From positions 37,224,759 through 37,288,758 of the forward strand of contig CAIIXF020000007.1 of assembly GCA_903813345.2 (NCBI GenBank): a stretch of DNA of 64,000 nt. Direction: 5' to 3'. Shown here piece by piece: positions 32,937 through 44,699 of the stretch. The first letter of the stretch is position 1. The number at the start of each line of letters is the position of its first letter. The translations under genes were made by a program, and so were the position numbers. A model generated the notes under the pieces. That model was not told the origin of the DNA. It saw nothing but the letters and a program-made list of their open reading frames with translations, and ran no database searches. Source of the DNA: Owenia fusiformis (Eukaryota > Annelida > Polychaeta > Sabellida > Oweniidae).

Positions 32937-35900
32937 AAAAATAAAATCATGCACATGCTCTCAATAATCTCTCTATCATTTCATTGGTAACAGTATCTGT
33001 ATTCGGCCTCACTCCCCTCTATAAGTTTGACAATATAAAATCATGCACATGCTCTCAATAATCTCAATATCATTTCATTGGTGAACAGTATCTGTATTCG
33101 GCTACACTCCCCTCTATAAGTTTGACAAAATAAAATCATGCACATGCTCTCAATAATCTCTCTATCATTTCATTGGTAACAGTATCTGTATTCGGCCTCA
33201 CTCCCCTCTATAAGTTTGACAATATAAAATCATGCACATGCTCTCAATAATCTCAATATCATTTCATTGGTGAACAGTATCTGTATTCGGCTACACTCCC
33301 CTCTATAAGTTTGACAAAATAAAATCATGCACATGCTCTCAATAATCTCAATATCATTTCATTGGTGAACAGTATCTGTATTCGGCTACACTCCCCTCTA
33401 TAAGTTTGACAAAATAAAATCATGCACATGCTCTCAATAATCTCTCTATCATTTTATTGGTGAACAGTATCTGTATTCGGCTACACTCCCCTCTATAAGT
33501 TTGGCAATATAAAATCATGCACATGCTCTCAATAATCTCTCTATCATTTCATTGGTGAACAGTATCTGTATTCGGCTACACTCCCCTCTATAAGTTTGAC
33601 AAAATAAAATCATGCACATGCTCTCAATAATCTCTCTATCATTTTATTGGTAACAGTATCTGTATTCGGCCTCACTCCCCTCTATAAGTTTGACAATATA
33701 AAATCATGCACATGCTCTCAATAATCTCTCTATCATTTCATTGGTGAACAGTATCTGTATTCGGCTACACTCCCCTCTATAAGTTTGACAATATAAAATC
33801 ATGCACATGCTCTCAATAATCTCTCTATCATTTCATTGGTGAACAGTATCTGTATTCGGCTACACTCCCCTCTATAAGTTTGACAATATAAAATCATGCA
33901 CATGCTCTCAATAATCTCTCTATCATTTCATTGGTGAACAGTATCTGTATTCGGCTACACTCCCCTCTATAAGTTTGACAATATAAAATCATGCACATGC
34001 TCTCAATAATCTCTCTATCATTTCATTGGTGAACAGTATCTGTATTCGGCTACACTCCCCTCTATAAGTTTGACAATATAAAATCATGCACATGCTCTCA
34101 ATAATCTCTCTATCATTTCATTGGTGAACAGTGTCCCCATTCGGCCTCACTCCCCTCTATAAGTTTGACAATATAAAATCATGCACATGCTCTCAATAAT
34201 CTCAATATCATTTCATTGGTGAACAGTATCTGTATTCGGCTACACTCCCCTCTATAAGTTTGACAATATAAAATCATGCACATGCTCTCAATAATCTCAA
34301 TATCATTTCATTGGTGAACAGTATCTGTATTCGGCTACACTCCCCTCTATAAGTTTGACAAAATAAAATCATGCACATGCTCTCAATAATCTCAATATCA
34401 TTTCATTGGTGAACAGTATCTGTATTCGGCTACACTCCCCTCTATAAGTTTGACAATATAAAATCATGCACATGCTCTCAATAATCTCAATATCATTTCA
34501 TTGGTGAACAGTATCTGTATTCGGCTACACTCCCCTCTATAAGTTTGACAATATAAAATCATGCACATGCTCTCAATAATCTCAATATCATTTCATTGGT
34601 GAACAGTATCTGTATTCGGCTACACTCCCCTCTATAAGTTTGACAATATAAAATCATGCACATGCTCTCAATAATCTCAATATCATTTCATTGGTGAACA
34701 GTATCTGTATTCGGCTACACTCCCCTCTATAAGTTTGACAAAATAAAATCATGCACATGCTCTCAATAATCTCAATATCATTTCATTGGTGAACAGTATC
34801 TGTATTCGGCTACACTCCCCTCTATAAGTTTGACAATATAAAATCATGCACATGCTCTCAATAATCTCAATATCGTTTCATTGGTGAACAGTATCTGTAT
34901 TCGGCTACACTCCCCTCTATAAGTTTGACAATATAAAATCATGCACATGCTCTCAATAATCTCAATATCATTTCATTGGTGAACAGTATCTGTATTCGGC
35001 TACACTCCCCTCTATAAGTTTGACAATATAAAATCATGCACATGCTCTCAATAATCTCAATATCATTTCATTGGTGAACAGTATCTGTATTCGGCTACAC
35101 TCCCCTCTATAAGTTTGACAAAATAAAATCATGCACATGCTCTCAATAATCTCAATATCATTTCATTGGTGAACAGTATCTGTATTCGGCTACACTCCCC
35201 TCTATAAGTTTGACAATATAAAATCATGCACATGCTCTCAATAATCTCTCTATCATTTCATTGGTAACAGTATCTGTATTCGGCCTCACTCCCCTCTATA
35301 AGTTTGACAATATAAAATCATGCACATGCTCTCAATAATCTCAATATCATTTCATTGGTGAACAGTATCTGTATTCGGCTACACTCCCCTCTATAAGTTT
35401 GACAATATAAAATCATGCACATGCTCTCAATAATCTCTCTATCATTTCATTGGTAACAGTATCTGTATTCGGCTACACTCCCCTCTATAAGTTTGACAAA
35501 ATAAAATCATGCACATGCTCTCAATAATCTCTCTATCATTTCATTGGTGAACAGTATCTGTATTCGGCTACACTCCCCTCTATAAGTTTGACAATATAAA
35601 ATCATGCACATGCTCTCAATAATCTCAATATCATTTCATTGGTGAACAGTATCTGTATTCGGCTACACTCCCCTCTATAAGTTTGACAAAATAAAATCAT
35701 GCACATGCTCTCAATAATCTCAATATCATTTCATTGGTGAACAGTATCTGTATTCGGCTACACTCCCCTCTATAAGTTTGACAAAATAAAATCATGCACA
35801 TGCTCTCAATAATCTCTCTATCATTTCATTGGTGAACAGTATCTGTATTCGGCTACACTCCCCTCTATAAGTTTGACAATATAAAATCATGCACATGCTC

Positions 35901-36352
35901 TCAATAATCTCAATATCATTTCATTGGTGAACAGTATCTGTATTCGGCTACACTCCCCTCTATAAATTTGACAAAATAAAATCATGCACATGCTCTCAAT
36001 AATCTCTCTATCATTTTATTGGTGAACAGTATCTGTATTCGGCCACACTCCCCTCTATAAGTTTGGCAATATAAAATCATGCACAGGCTCTCAATAATCT
36101 CTCTATCATTTCATTGGTGAACAGTATCTGTATTCGGCCACACTCCCCTCTATAAGTTTGGCAATATAAAATCATGCACATGCTCTCAATAATCTCTCTA
36201 TCATTTTATGGGTGAACAGTATCTGTATTCGGCCACACTCCCCTCTATAAGTTTGGCAATATAAAATCATGCACAGGCTCTCAATAATCTCTCTATCATT
36301 TCATTGGTGAACAGTATCTGTATTCGGCTACACTCCCCTCTATAAGTTTGGC
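32937..36352 (+). repeat. 95-bp satellite, about 36 units
   Basis: Head-to-tail units of 94-95 bp: AAAATCATGCACATGCTCTC, then AATAATCTC(TC/AA)TATCAT, ATTGGTGAACAGTATCTGTA, TTCGGCTACACTCCCCTCTA and TAAGTTTGACAA. Two binary variants (CTCTCTATC or CTCAATATC; ACAATATAAA or ACAAAATAAA) sort the units into types. The last four units share further changes (GGCAAT, CACAGGCTC). Confidence 0.97.
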
Positions 36353-36380
36353 AACCGAACGTTTTTATTGAGATATTATT

Positions 36381-36809
36381 AGACTCCAGATGTCAATCTG
36401 GAGTCTATTGTTTTTGCCAGTATTCTTCTTATTCTTATTCTTATTCTTATTAGACTCCAGATGTCAATCTGGAGTCTATTGTTTTTGCCAGTATTCTTCT
36501 TCTTTATTATTATTAGACTCCAGATGTCAATCTGGAGTCTATTGTTTTTGCCAGTATTCTTCTTCTTTATTATTAGACTCCAGATGTCAATCTGGAGTCT
36601 ATTGTTTTTGCCAGTATTCTTCTTTATTATTAGACTCCAGATGAAAATCTGGAGTCTATTGCTTTTGCCAGTTTTCTTTTTATTAGACTCCAGATGTCAA
36701 TCTGGAGTCTATTGTTTTTGCCAGTATTCTTCTTCTTTATTAGACTCCAGATGTCAATCTGGAGTCTATTGTTTTTGCCAGTATTCTTCTTCTTCTTCTT
36801 CTTCTTCTT
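36381..36809 (+). repeat. Hairpin minisatellite: seven 53-71-bp units
   Basis: Each unit is AGACTCCAGA-TGTCAA-TCTGGAGTCT (a perfect 10-bp stem with a 6-base loop) plus ATTGTTTTTGCCAGTATTC and a variable (TTC/TTA)n spacer. Starts are near 36381, 36452, 36515, 36575, 36632, 36685 and 36742. The fifth unit has AAAA in place of TGTC in the loop region. The array ends in a (TTC)n run. Confidence 0.92.
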
Positions 36810-36899
36810 ATTATTTTTCTTTAAGAGTTTTTTCAATAACTATAAGGTATCCAGTAAAGATCATAATACAGTTTATTTAGGTTCAGTATCTAGTTGGTG

Positions 36900-38290
36900 A
36901 GAACTAGGTCAAATCCAGTTCTTTGTCACTTTTTTCGATTTTCTCGGTCGTCCTTCAATATTTTCGATCCGGGTTTTTTTCATTGTGTTCCTCATAAAAA
37001 AGTAGAAAATCCAGTGTCGATTTAGTTTTTTGGTATCTCAAACCGATTTCGAGATATCAGTGTCCGAAAACGAGGTCCAAAAAAAAGTTCTCCGAATCCA
37101 ATGTCCAGGATATCAGTCTTATAGGAAATTTTCTCAGGATTCCGAATCTGAAAACCAAATTTCGATCTGACTTCCGGTTCAGAAGTTATGGCGTTTTGAA
37201 AATTCAAAAATCGCTAAATTTGGTGCCCCATGTTAATTCAATGGGAAAAAATATTTTTTTGAAGTATAAAATACGAGATATAGACTAAGCACAGCTAAAC
37301 ATAATGGAAGCCCATAGAAGAAAGGGACCTCAAAACCTTCTTTTCATAAAAATTTGGACACCAAAATGCCTAGGTCAAAATCTAGGTCAAATTCAAAGTT
37401 TTTCCTTATTTTTGCGATTCTGACATTACAGATTAATTATATTCTTCGAAATTTTGTATACATGTAGCCAAGAGTATGCTAATAGTGTTAGCCTTTTGCC
37501 GTCAGAAAGTATTTTGACCCACTTTTGAGATATGGTGTCCGAAAAGTAGGTCAAAATAAAAAATTCTCCAAATTTAACGTTTGAATTATGAAATAAGTAT
37601 AGAATTTTCTCAGGAATCCGAATCTGCAAACCAAATTTCGATCCGACTTCCGGTTCGGAAGTTATGACATTTTGAAAGCTCAAAAATCGCTAAATTTGGT
37701 GCCCCATGTTATGTCAATGGGATAAAAGATTTTTTTGAAGTGTAAAATACGAGATATAGACTAAGTACAGCTTAAAATAATGAAAGCCTATGAAAGAAGG
37801 GGACCTCGAAGGCTACCCAACTTCAAAATTTGGACACCAAAATCCCTAGGTCAAAATCTAGGTCAAATTCATAGTTTTTCCTTATTTTTGCGATTCTGAC
37901 ACTATATTTAAATGATTTGCTTCAAAATTTTGTATACAGGTAGGAAAGAGTGTGCTAATAGTGTTAGCTTTTTGCCGTCAGAAAGTATTTCGACCCACTT
38001 TTAAGATATGGTGTCCGAAAAATAGGTAAAAAAAAAAGTTCTCCAAATTTAACATATGAGTTATGAATTAAGGGTAGAATTTTCTCAGGAATTCGAGTCT
38101 GCAAACCAATTTTCGATCCGACTTCCGGTTCCGAAGAAATGGCGTGTCCAAAAAGTAGGTCAAAATAAAAATTCGCCAAATTTAACGTATGAGTTATGAA
38201 TTAGGGGTAGAATTTTGTCAGGAATCCAAACTTTAAATCAAATTTAGATCCGACTTCCGGTTCGGAAGGTATGGCGTTTTGAAATTTCGG
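36900..38290 (+). repeat. About 490-bp repeats, 2.6 copies
   Basis: Segments with CCGACTTCCGGTTCGGAAGT, AAAAATCGCTAAATTTGGTG and CCTAGGTCAAAATCTAGGTC recur at about 490-bp steps. The third copy is shortened. Open frames here are short and inconsistent, so I treat it as non-coding. Confidence 0.82.
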
Positions 38291-38349
38291 AAAATCGATC
38301 TGATGGTATCCTGATAGAAAGTCAAGAGTAGAGAAGAAAATATTGAAAA

Positions 38350-38602
38350 ATTCATCCATCCTTCAAATCTGATCCTATCCTATCCATCCTATCTATCCTT
38401 CCTTCGTATCCTTTCCTTCCTATCCTCTCCTATCATATCCTTTCTTCATATTCTGTTCTATCCTATTCTTCTTTCTTATTCTATCCTATCGTTCCTTCCC
38501 ATTCTATCCTATCCTACCTTCCTTTTCTATCCATCCATCTTATTCTGGATGACTCAGCTTATTCTGGATGACTCGGCTTATTTTAGATGACTGGGCTTAA
38601 AA
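38350..38602 (+). repeat. (TCCTA/TCCTT)n tract and 23-bp triplet
   Basis: A pyrimidine-rich TCCTATCCTA-type tract (38370-38530), then three copies of TTATTCTGGATGACTC(A/G)GC. Confidence 0.85.
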
Positions 38603-38879
38603 AAGTCTAGATCTGGAGTCTGAAATTGAACTTCTTTCAATTTCCAAAGTCTAGTTAAGATACCTTCTTCCAAATTTTAGATATAATTTTCTTAATCTCC
38701 CCTACCCTCACTTTTCCAATTTCACTATTTCGATGTTTGCGCCGTTGCTAGGTGGTTGCTAGGCAACATCATGGACCGCAATCTATATTGAAACAATACC
38801 AAGTCATACATTTATACATCTTCATACTAAAGCACTGATTGACATTTGTTGTATATCTTGAAATATGAATGCTAAAGAC

Positions 38880-39500
38880 AACAAGGCATTAACATGACAA
38901 AATGTCACCTAGTTGCTCACAATATTGTGAATTCAATCTAAGTCAGATTTGAATTTCTGAGAACTTATAGATGATTTTGAAAAAATAAACTGGTCAATTT
39001 GAAGCAAGTTGAAAAAATACCCTTTTTGACGTCCCAAAGAAGGTTATTGAAGGGGAAATCTCAAATCTAAAGTCAGATTTGAACATCTGAGAACATGTAG
39101 ATAATTTAAAAAATTGGTCAATTTGAAGCAAGATGAAAAATACCTTTTTGAACTTGAGAATGTCAAATCTATAGTCAGATTTGAATGAGATCTTGTAGAT
39201 GATTTTGAAAAAATTGGTCAATTTGAAGCAAGTTGAGAAAATACCTGGTTGTTCTTTTTTTGACCTTGAGAAGGTCTAATCTCAAATCTAAAGTCAGATT
39301 TGAACTTCTGATAACTTGTAAATGATTTTGAAAAAAATTGTCAATTTGAAGCAAGTTGAAAAAAATACCTTTTTGACCTTGGAAAGGTCATTGAAGGTAA
39401 AATCTTATACATAAAGTCAGATTTGAACTTCTGAATAGATGTGGATGATTTTGAAAAAATTGAAGTCAGTCTAAACAGTATTTTTAAGTTATTGGAAGTT
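38880..39500 (+). repeat. About 120-bp repeat block
   Basis: Four to five diverged units with GTCAGATTTGAACTTCTGAG, AACTTGTAGATGATTTTGAA and GTCAATTTGAAGCAAGTTGA. Related pieces occur at 24.15-24.33 and 25.31-25.42 kb and at 52.3 and 52.9 kb, so this is a dispersed family. Confidence 0.82.
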
Positions 39501-39554
39501 TGAAGAATTTGTTCAGACGCCGATCGCCAACCGCCAACCGCCAACCGCGGACCA

Positions 39555-40448
39555 TAACAATATGTCACCACTTTTTAGGCTAGGCAAATGGAAGTTTAAC
39601 ATCCCAAAAATTGCAACAGTTTTTAAATTAGGCTTATATTGTATATTGATACCAGTTGAAAAACATATCAAAAATATAGAAAAATATATGCAGTGGACAA
39701 ACATGAAATGTCACATTCCAGGTACCCCCCTCCAAATTTGAGTATGGGATTGTAAATATTTTTAATTTCAAAATGGAATACTCTTGTCAACTAAACGAGT
39801 AATATTATGATAGTTTACTGACATAAGAGCAACTAAAAATTGTTAACCAACTATTTGAGTGCAATAATTGGCATTTCTAGCGCCAAATATCTGAAAATAG
39901 GCCATCAAATAGCCCGAATTTAATATAACAATGTATTTATTTCTGTATCAATTCATCAGAATTGCATGAAAAATATCAAGGAGGGTATTGTACACCTGAA
40001 CATTGTCTTTGATAAGTATCAGGGTCATTAAGTGAATATTGAGCGTGAAAATAATATTTGAAATTTCAATATTTTACCACACCCACTTTTGGGGTGACCT
40101 TACTTTTGTTTAATTACTTCCAAGATATGTCATATTTGAACTCAATAGCACAACTAAATTATTTGTAAAGGCTTATTTTGTCCTGAAAACAGTTTTTTGA
40201 GGTTTTCAGGAAAGGATTATGTAAAAAAAAAGTAGAAAAACAGCAAATGCCAGGTGAAATATAGGGGAAGCCCTACTTTTAGTTGATAACTGTTAAATTA
40301 TCAAATGTTTTTTCCCTTTAAATTCAATTTGATATATAATATACCTTTTCTGGTAAAACAGAGAACGATTTGTTACAATCAGTGGTCAAAAAATGTCCTT
40401 GAAAAGGCAACAAAATGTTAAATATCGCCGTCCCTGACATCAGTTTAT
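39555..40448. other. Repeat-derived sequence, inverted relative at 43.2-43.95 kb
   Basis: About 39560-39730 is an inverted diverged copy of about 43785-43940 (ATTGCAACAGTTTTTAAATT; AAAATATAGAAAAATATATG). No gene seen. Confidence 0.6.
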
Positions 40449-41014
40449 TAATATGAGCCAAAAAAGGTAACCCAACCAAATGTTTGTTAATAACCCAGTC
40501 ATTCAGCATGGGTTTGACATCATATTTGTCACAATTACCTTGTTCAATGTTCTTTCATTCTACTAAGTGTCATTGATCTATCCTTAATAGTCACGATTTT
40601 ATGGCCATTTACAAAATGTGCTCAAAATATCTAAATGTGCCTAACTGACTGGACATCAATACCACCAGTTTTTTTTTTATCTGTGGACCTTTTTTCGATA
40701 CTAACAACACTTGAAACATTAAAACAAGAGATAAGAATGAAGATGAGAGTCATAACACATGATTTTTATGCTCCTGATTTGAACAACAACGCACGATACG
40801 TTCAAGTTGGCCTCCAGGTATGACACCCATATTTCATGGCATGGTATAAAATGGCCATAAAATCGTGACCACTAGAGATAGACCACTGAGACTGGGTAGA
40901 TTGATAATACATTGACCAAGACTCAATTCTGCCAAATATGACACTAAATCCATGCAGGATGATTGGACTGGATTATTAAGATTTGTTTGGGTTACCTTTT
41001 TGGCTCACCCTGTA
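40449..41014. mobile_element. MITE with long inverted arms (family 1)
   Basis: Left TGAGCCAAAAAAGGTAACCC and right GGGTTACCTTTTTGGCTCA are inverted. Similarity extends inward over more than 150 bp (ATTTTATGGCCAT / ATGGCCATAAAAT). Related to the element at 54891-55321. Confidence 0.82.
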
Positions 41015-41387
41015 TTAAGGAAAAATTGTTACTTTTGACTAAGGTGTTCTTAACCACACAGTGATATTGAGAAATGAAATGAAGAAGTTCAACTGAAGAA
41101 TGTTCGATTTCAAAAAATGGTAAAAAATGTGGAAAAGGTTTCTACATTAATAAATCCTCCTGAGTTAACTAGTGTAACGCAAAGTAAATCCCTGGTCTTT
41201 ATACAGGGCCTGGTTCGATTATGTTATGTTCATTATCAAAAATGCTGCCTTAATTTTGTAATCTTAACCTTCATATATGTGTCTTACTTATAGAGAGTAA
41301 AAAAGAATGCTGATTAAATAAGCTTAATACTATTATGTTGTAACAAGTCAACAATCAGTTACAACCTTGTCTATCACCAGCCTTCAT

Positions 41388-41648
41388 CAGGGGCGGATAT
41401 GGGAACCAACAAGGGGGGGGAACAAATGTCAGGTCTGAGAAAAAAACTTCTGCGGAAAAAAATTTGGGCCCCTAAAACCTGAGGTGGGCCCAAATTTTGA
41501 AATATTGAGACCCATTTTCTTAAATTAAAAAATAAGGCTTTAAAAGGCCCATTTATGACCAAAAAGGCCCACTTTTCGGACCTTATGGCCTTTTTTGGGC
41601 CCAATTTTTTTCTGGGCCCGCCCAAGGGGTGGCCCAGATCTGCCAGTG
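41388..41648. mobile_element. Small G/C-run inverted-repeat element
   Basis: GGGGCGGATATGGGAAC with a poly(G) run at the left is mirrored by GGGGTGGCCCAGATCTGCC-like sequence at the right. Many AGGCCCA/GGGCCC pieces lie inside. Probably a MITE; the boundaries are approximate. Confidence 0.5.
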
Positions 41649-42127
41649 TTCATTATTTAGTCATCATTATTCTCATGATCAGTAATGGAGGTATTTGCAC
41701 AAATGCCTTTGCATACCTTACATGTCAAAGAACAGTTATTTCATTTTTCTACAAGAACATCTCATAGAAATACAATCTGCCTTACACACACAATGGATGA
41801 TCTCTGAGAAAAGGGAGCTGCATTTAGGCAATTGGTACATAGTTTCGTTGCTTATTTCCCAGCCCAATTATAATGGAGGCAGTTTATTTCCCTCCCACTC
41901 CTGGATCTGATGGTACACTCTGTAACTGTGGTATTCCGCAGCATCAGAAAATGGAGGAAGAACACGGGGCTGCAATAATTCAGATCTTGCTGCTCTCTTT
42001 TAATAGAATTTTAGAAGCCTAAGATAATTTAGGGTTTCACCATTTTCCACCATAAATTGACAAAAGAGCATGTTCCTCTGCAATGACAGAGTTGCTTGCA
42101 TTTCACTGGTTTTCTACGTGTTTACGT

Positions 42128-42512
42128 TGTAACAAAATGTCGGAACATCGAAGGTTTGATTTTTCTTTTTTCTTTATTTCACACATTGTAGGCAGAATTC
42201 CCACAACATTGTTATCACAAACATGTATCAGTATTATATGCTTTAAAAATGTACATATTTGCGAACAAATAGTTCAGAAGACAACAGAATCTTCGATTTA
42301 ATTCCTCACTTAAGTTACATAAACGGTATTTCGATAAACAATTTATCTGCACTTTTAACCCAAACCGTTTATTTAACTTATTTAAGTAAGGAATTAAATC
42401 AACAATTCTGTGAGAAAAAAAACATCGTGGGGATTCTGCCTACAACGCGTGAAAAAAAGGAAAAAAGAAATATCGTACTTTCGACGTTTAGACATTTTGT
42501 TACCAGTGCTTT
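42128..42512. mobile_element. Fold-back MITE
   Basis: TAACAAAATGTCGGAACATC ... ATTGTAGGCAGAATTCCCAC is mirrored at 42405-42512 (GTGGGGATTCTGCCTACAA ... GACATTTTGTTA). The arms are about 100 bp, with AT-rich sequence between. Confidence 0.8.
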
Positions 42513-44699
42513 TGATAATTTAAAAACAACCGCTTGTTTTCTCAAGAACTCACTCTTTTTATCTGCTTCAATGATAGCCTTTTGTCTAAAGAAACAAAAT
42601 ATTGTCACAGACCACTTTTCCCAAAGATAATCTTATTTCATTTATATTCCAACATTTTGTTTCTTGGGTTGCTGCTTTTGGTTCAGGTTTGAAGAAAATG
42701 TTGAAGTTTGTGTTTTGTGCATGATAAATGAGAAGCACAAGGAGATCTGTATGAGTACTGTATTTGAGGTTTGGACACTTTGCATTGCAGTTTTCATCAC
42801 AATATCTGCATCCGATTCTGAATGCAGCACATGTACACTCAATGTTTTCCAACCTGACAGACAGAATTACCATCATTCCTATGCACTGAAATTATATTAA
42901 TGAAAGACTCCCCAGATATCTGAGATTTTAATGTTCTCTGCCAGTTTAAATTCCGTTTAATAACCATAAATTCGTTTCTACATCATTATACATCCAATTG
43001 ATAGTTCCATAGTAATGTACTCTTATGTAATGATTTATTTATCTGATGAATTTAAATATATGCAAATTTTGTAATTGCGGATTGTAATTAATAATTTAAA
43101 CAATATTAAATTCCACAAAAACTACAACTTACATTATTTAGATAAGCCTAGTATAGAGAAGTTATCAAATACCCTAATATCAGAGTGGTGATATGCAATT
43201 ATTCATCAAATAAAAGTGAGGTCACCTTAACATTTCACCTGGTGCAACTAATAATTCCTATTTTTCATACTAATAAGGTATAAACCTTCACAAAACTTGT
43301 ATTTTAGATGATGACAAGCCTATATAAATGATTTAGATGTCAACTCTAATACAAATGTGATGCATTGTGGGAGTTAATCATCAAAACTATAGTCTCCCCA
43401 ATAGTGGGCGGGGCAAAACTATGAAAATAGAATAATTTTTTTCTTCCTAAGTATACACCTTAGAATTCTGACACTCACCAAATATGAAGTTCATATGAAT
43501 ATGTAACTCCATGATTTTTTTCATGCTTTTCTGACAAACGGATCCTAAAATATCTAAATAGATATGTGATAACATGCCTGTTTTGTGGCCTATTTTGTTA
43601 TACTTTGGGGTCAAATGACCAATTACTGGTCTCAAAATTGATTAAAATAATATTTTAATTATTTGTGAATATGTGATCTATCATAATAAAGCTTGTATAC
43701 TTGACTAAAGTATTCCATTTGGGAAGAAAAAATTGTTTCCTACCAATACTCAATTTTGGGGTAGGGTTGTAGGGGGTACCTAGGAAGTGAAATTTCATAT
43801 TTGTCCACTGCATACATTTTTCTATATTTTTGATATGTTTTTCAACTGATATTAATACATAATATAAGACTAATTAAAAAACTGTTGCAATTTTTGGGAT
43901 GTTTGAGCCTTTTATGAGCCCATTTGCTTGGCCTATTTTGGTGGTGACATGAAAACAAGTTGAACTTGAAATTGCTGATTATTCAATTTCACGTTACATT
44001 GATTTCAATGGCATTTCGCGCTACTTGCTATCTTTGAAAGTGTGTAACTTTAGTTCTAGAAAAGCTTTTACCATGATTTTAGTTTATTTGAAAGATAATA
44101 GATTATTATTTTAAGCAGGCAAGCATTTCTAAGCACAAAAATGTATTGTGAAAGAAAATTGACAATTTATCACAAAATATCAAAGATGTCCACCCCCTAA
44201 TAAAAATGACCCCCTCTTTGCAACTTGTCTTAAATACTCTAAGCGTTTCCGCTCCCTGTACATCGTAAAGAGAACATAAAAATATAACTCAGTATTTGAC
44301 TTGAACTTTATTATAATAGACGATGTCAATTCACGGATGAATACAAAAGATTAAGTTTTGAAATGGTATAACTTGTGCAAAGATACATTATGTCTATAAT
44401 ATATTTTGCAAAAATGGTACCATAGGCCCGGGAGCCTGTATAAAAAAGATCGAGTCTAATACACCAAGTAAAGAGAATGCAACTAACGCCCGTCGGCTAC
44501 CGGATTAACCTAGTGTTTTATTGGAAACTCATTTAAATATGACTTGAATTATCCCAACGATATACCAACTTGCCTTTGCACAGATGTAAAAATTATTTTC
44601 AATACGCAGGCCAATTTTTCAAATTAGGCCCTATTTCTAATAGATGAGGCCCCTTTTAGAAAGAACTAAATCCATATAGAATACAGGACTAATATATAT
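42513..44699. other. No gene seen
   Basis: AT-rich sequence downstream of the GPCR stop. About 43785-43940 is the inverted relative of 39560-39730. Nothing else recognised; some of it may be the 3' UTR of the minus-strand GPCR gene. Confidence 0.5.

Larger units (their letters stand above)
36381..38654 (+). mobile_element. Probable non-autonomous Helentron-like (HINE/DINE-type) element
   Basis: The left end starts with AGACTCCAGAT and the right end carries its inverse ATCTGGAGTCT (38611-38621). Just after that is a perfect hairpin (GAAATTGAA-5 nt-TTCAATTTC, 38622-38644), followed seven bases later by CTAG (38651-38654) and TT. Subterminal inverted repeats, a short hairpin near the 3' end, a CTRR-like terminus, and internal tandem repeats and microsatellites are the known plan of Helentron-derived elements. 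There is no Rep/helicase ORF. I infer the family from structure alone. Confidence 0.55.

Noticed and set aside
36390-36900. SIWSLLFLPVFF repeat ORFs
   Set aside because: By-product of the hairpin minisatellite; many frames, no start context or family.
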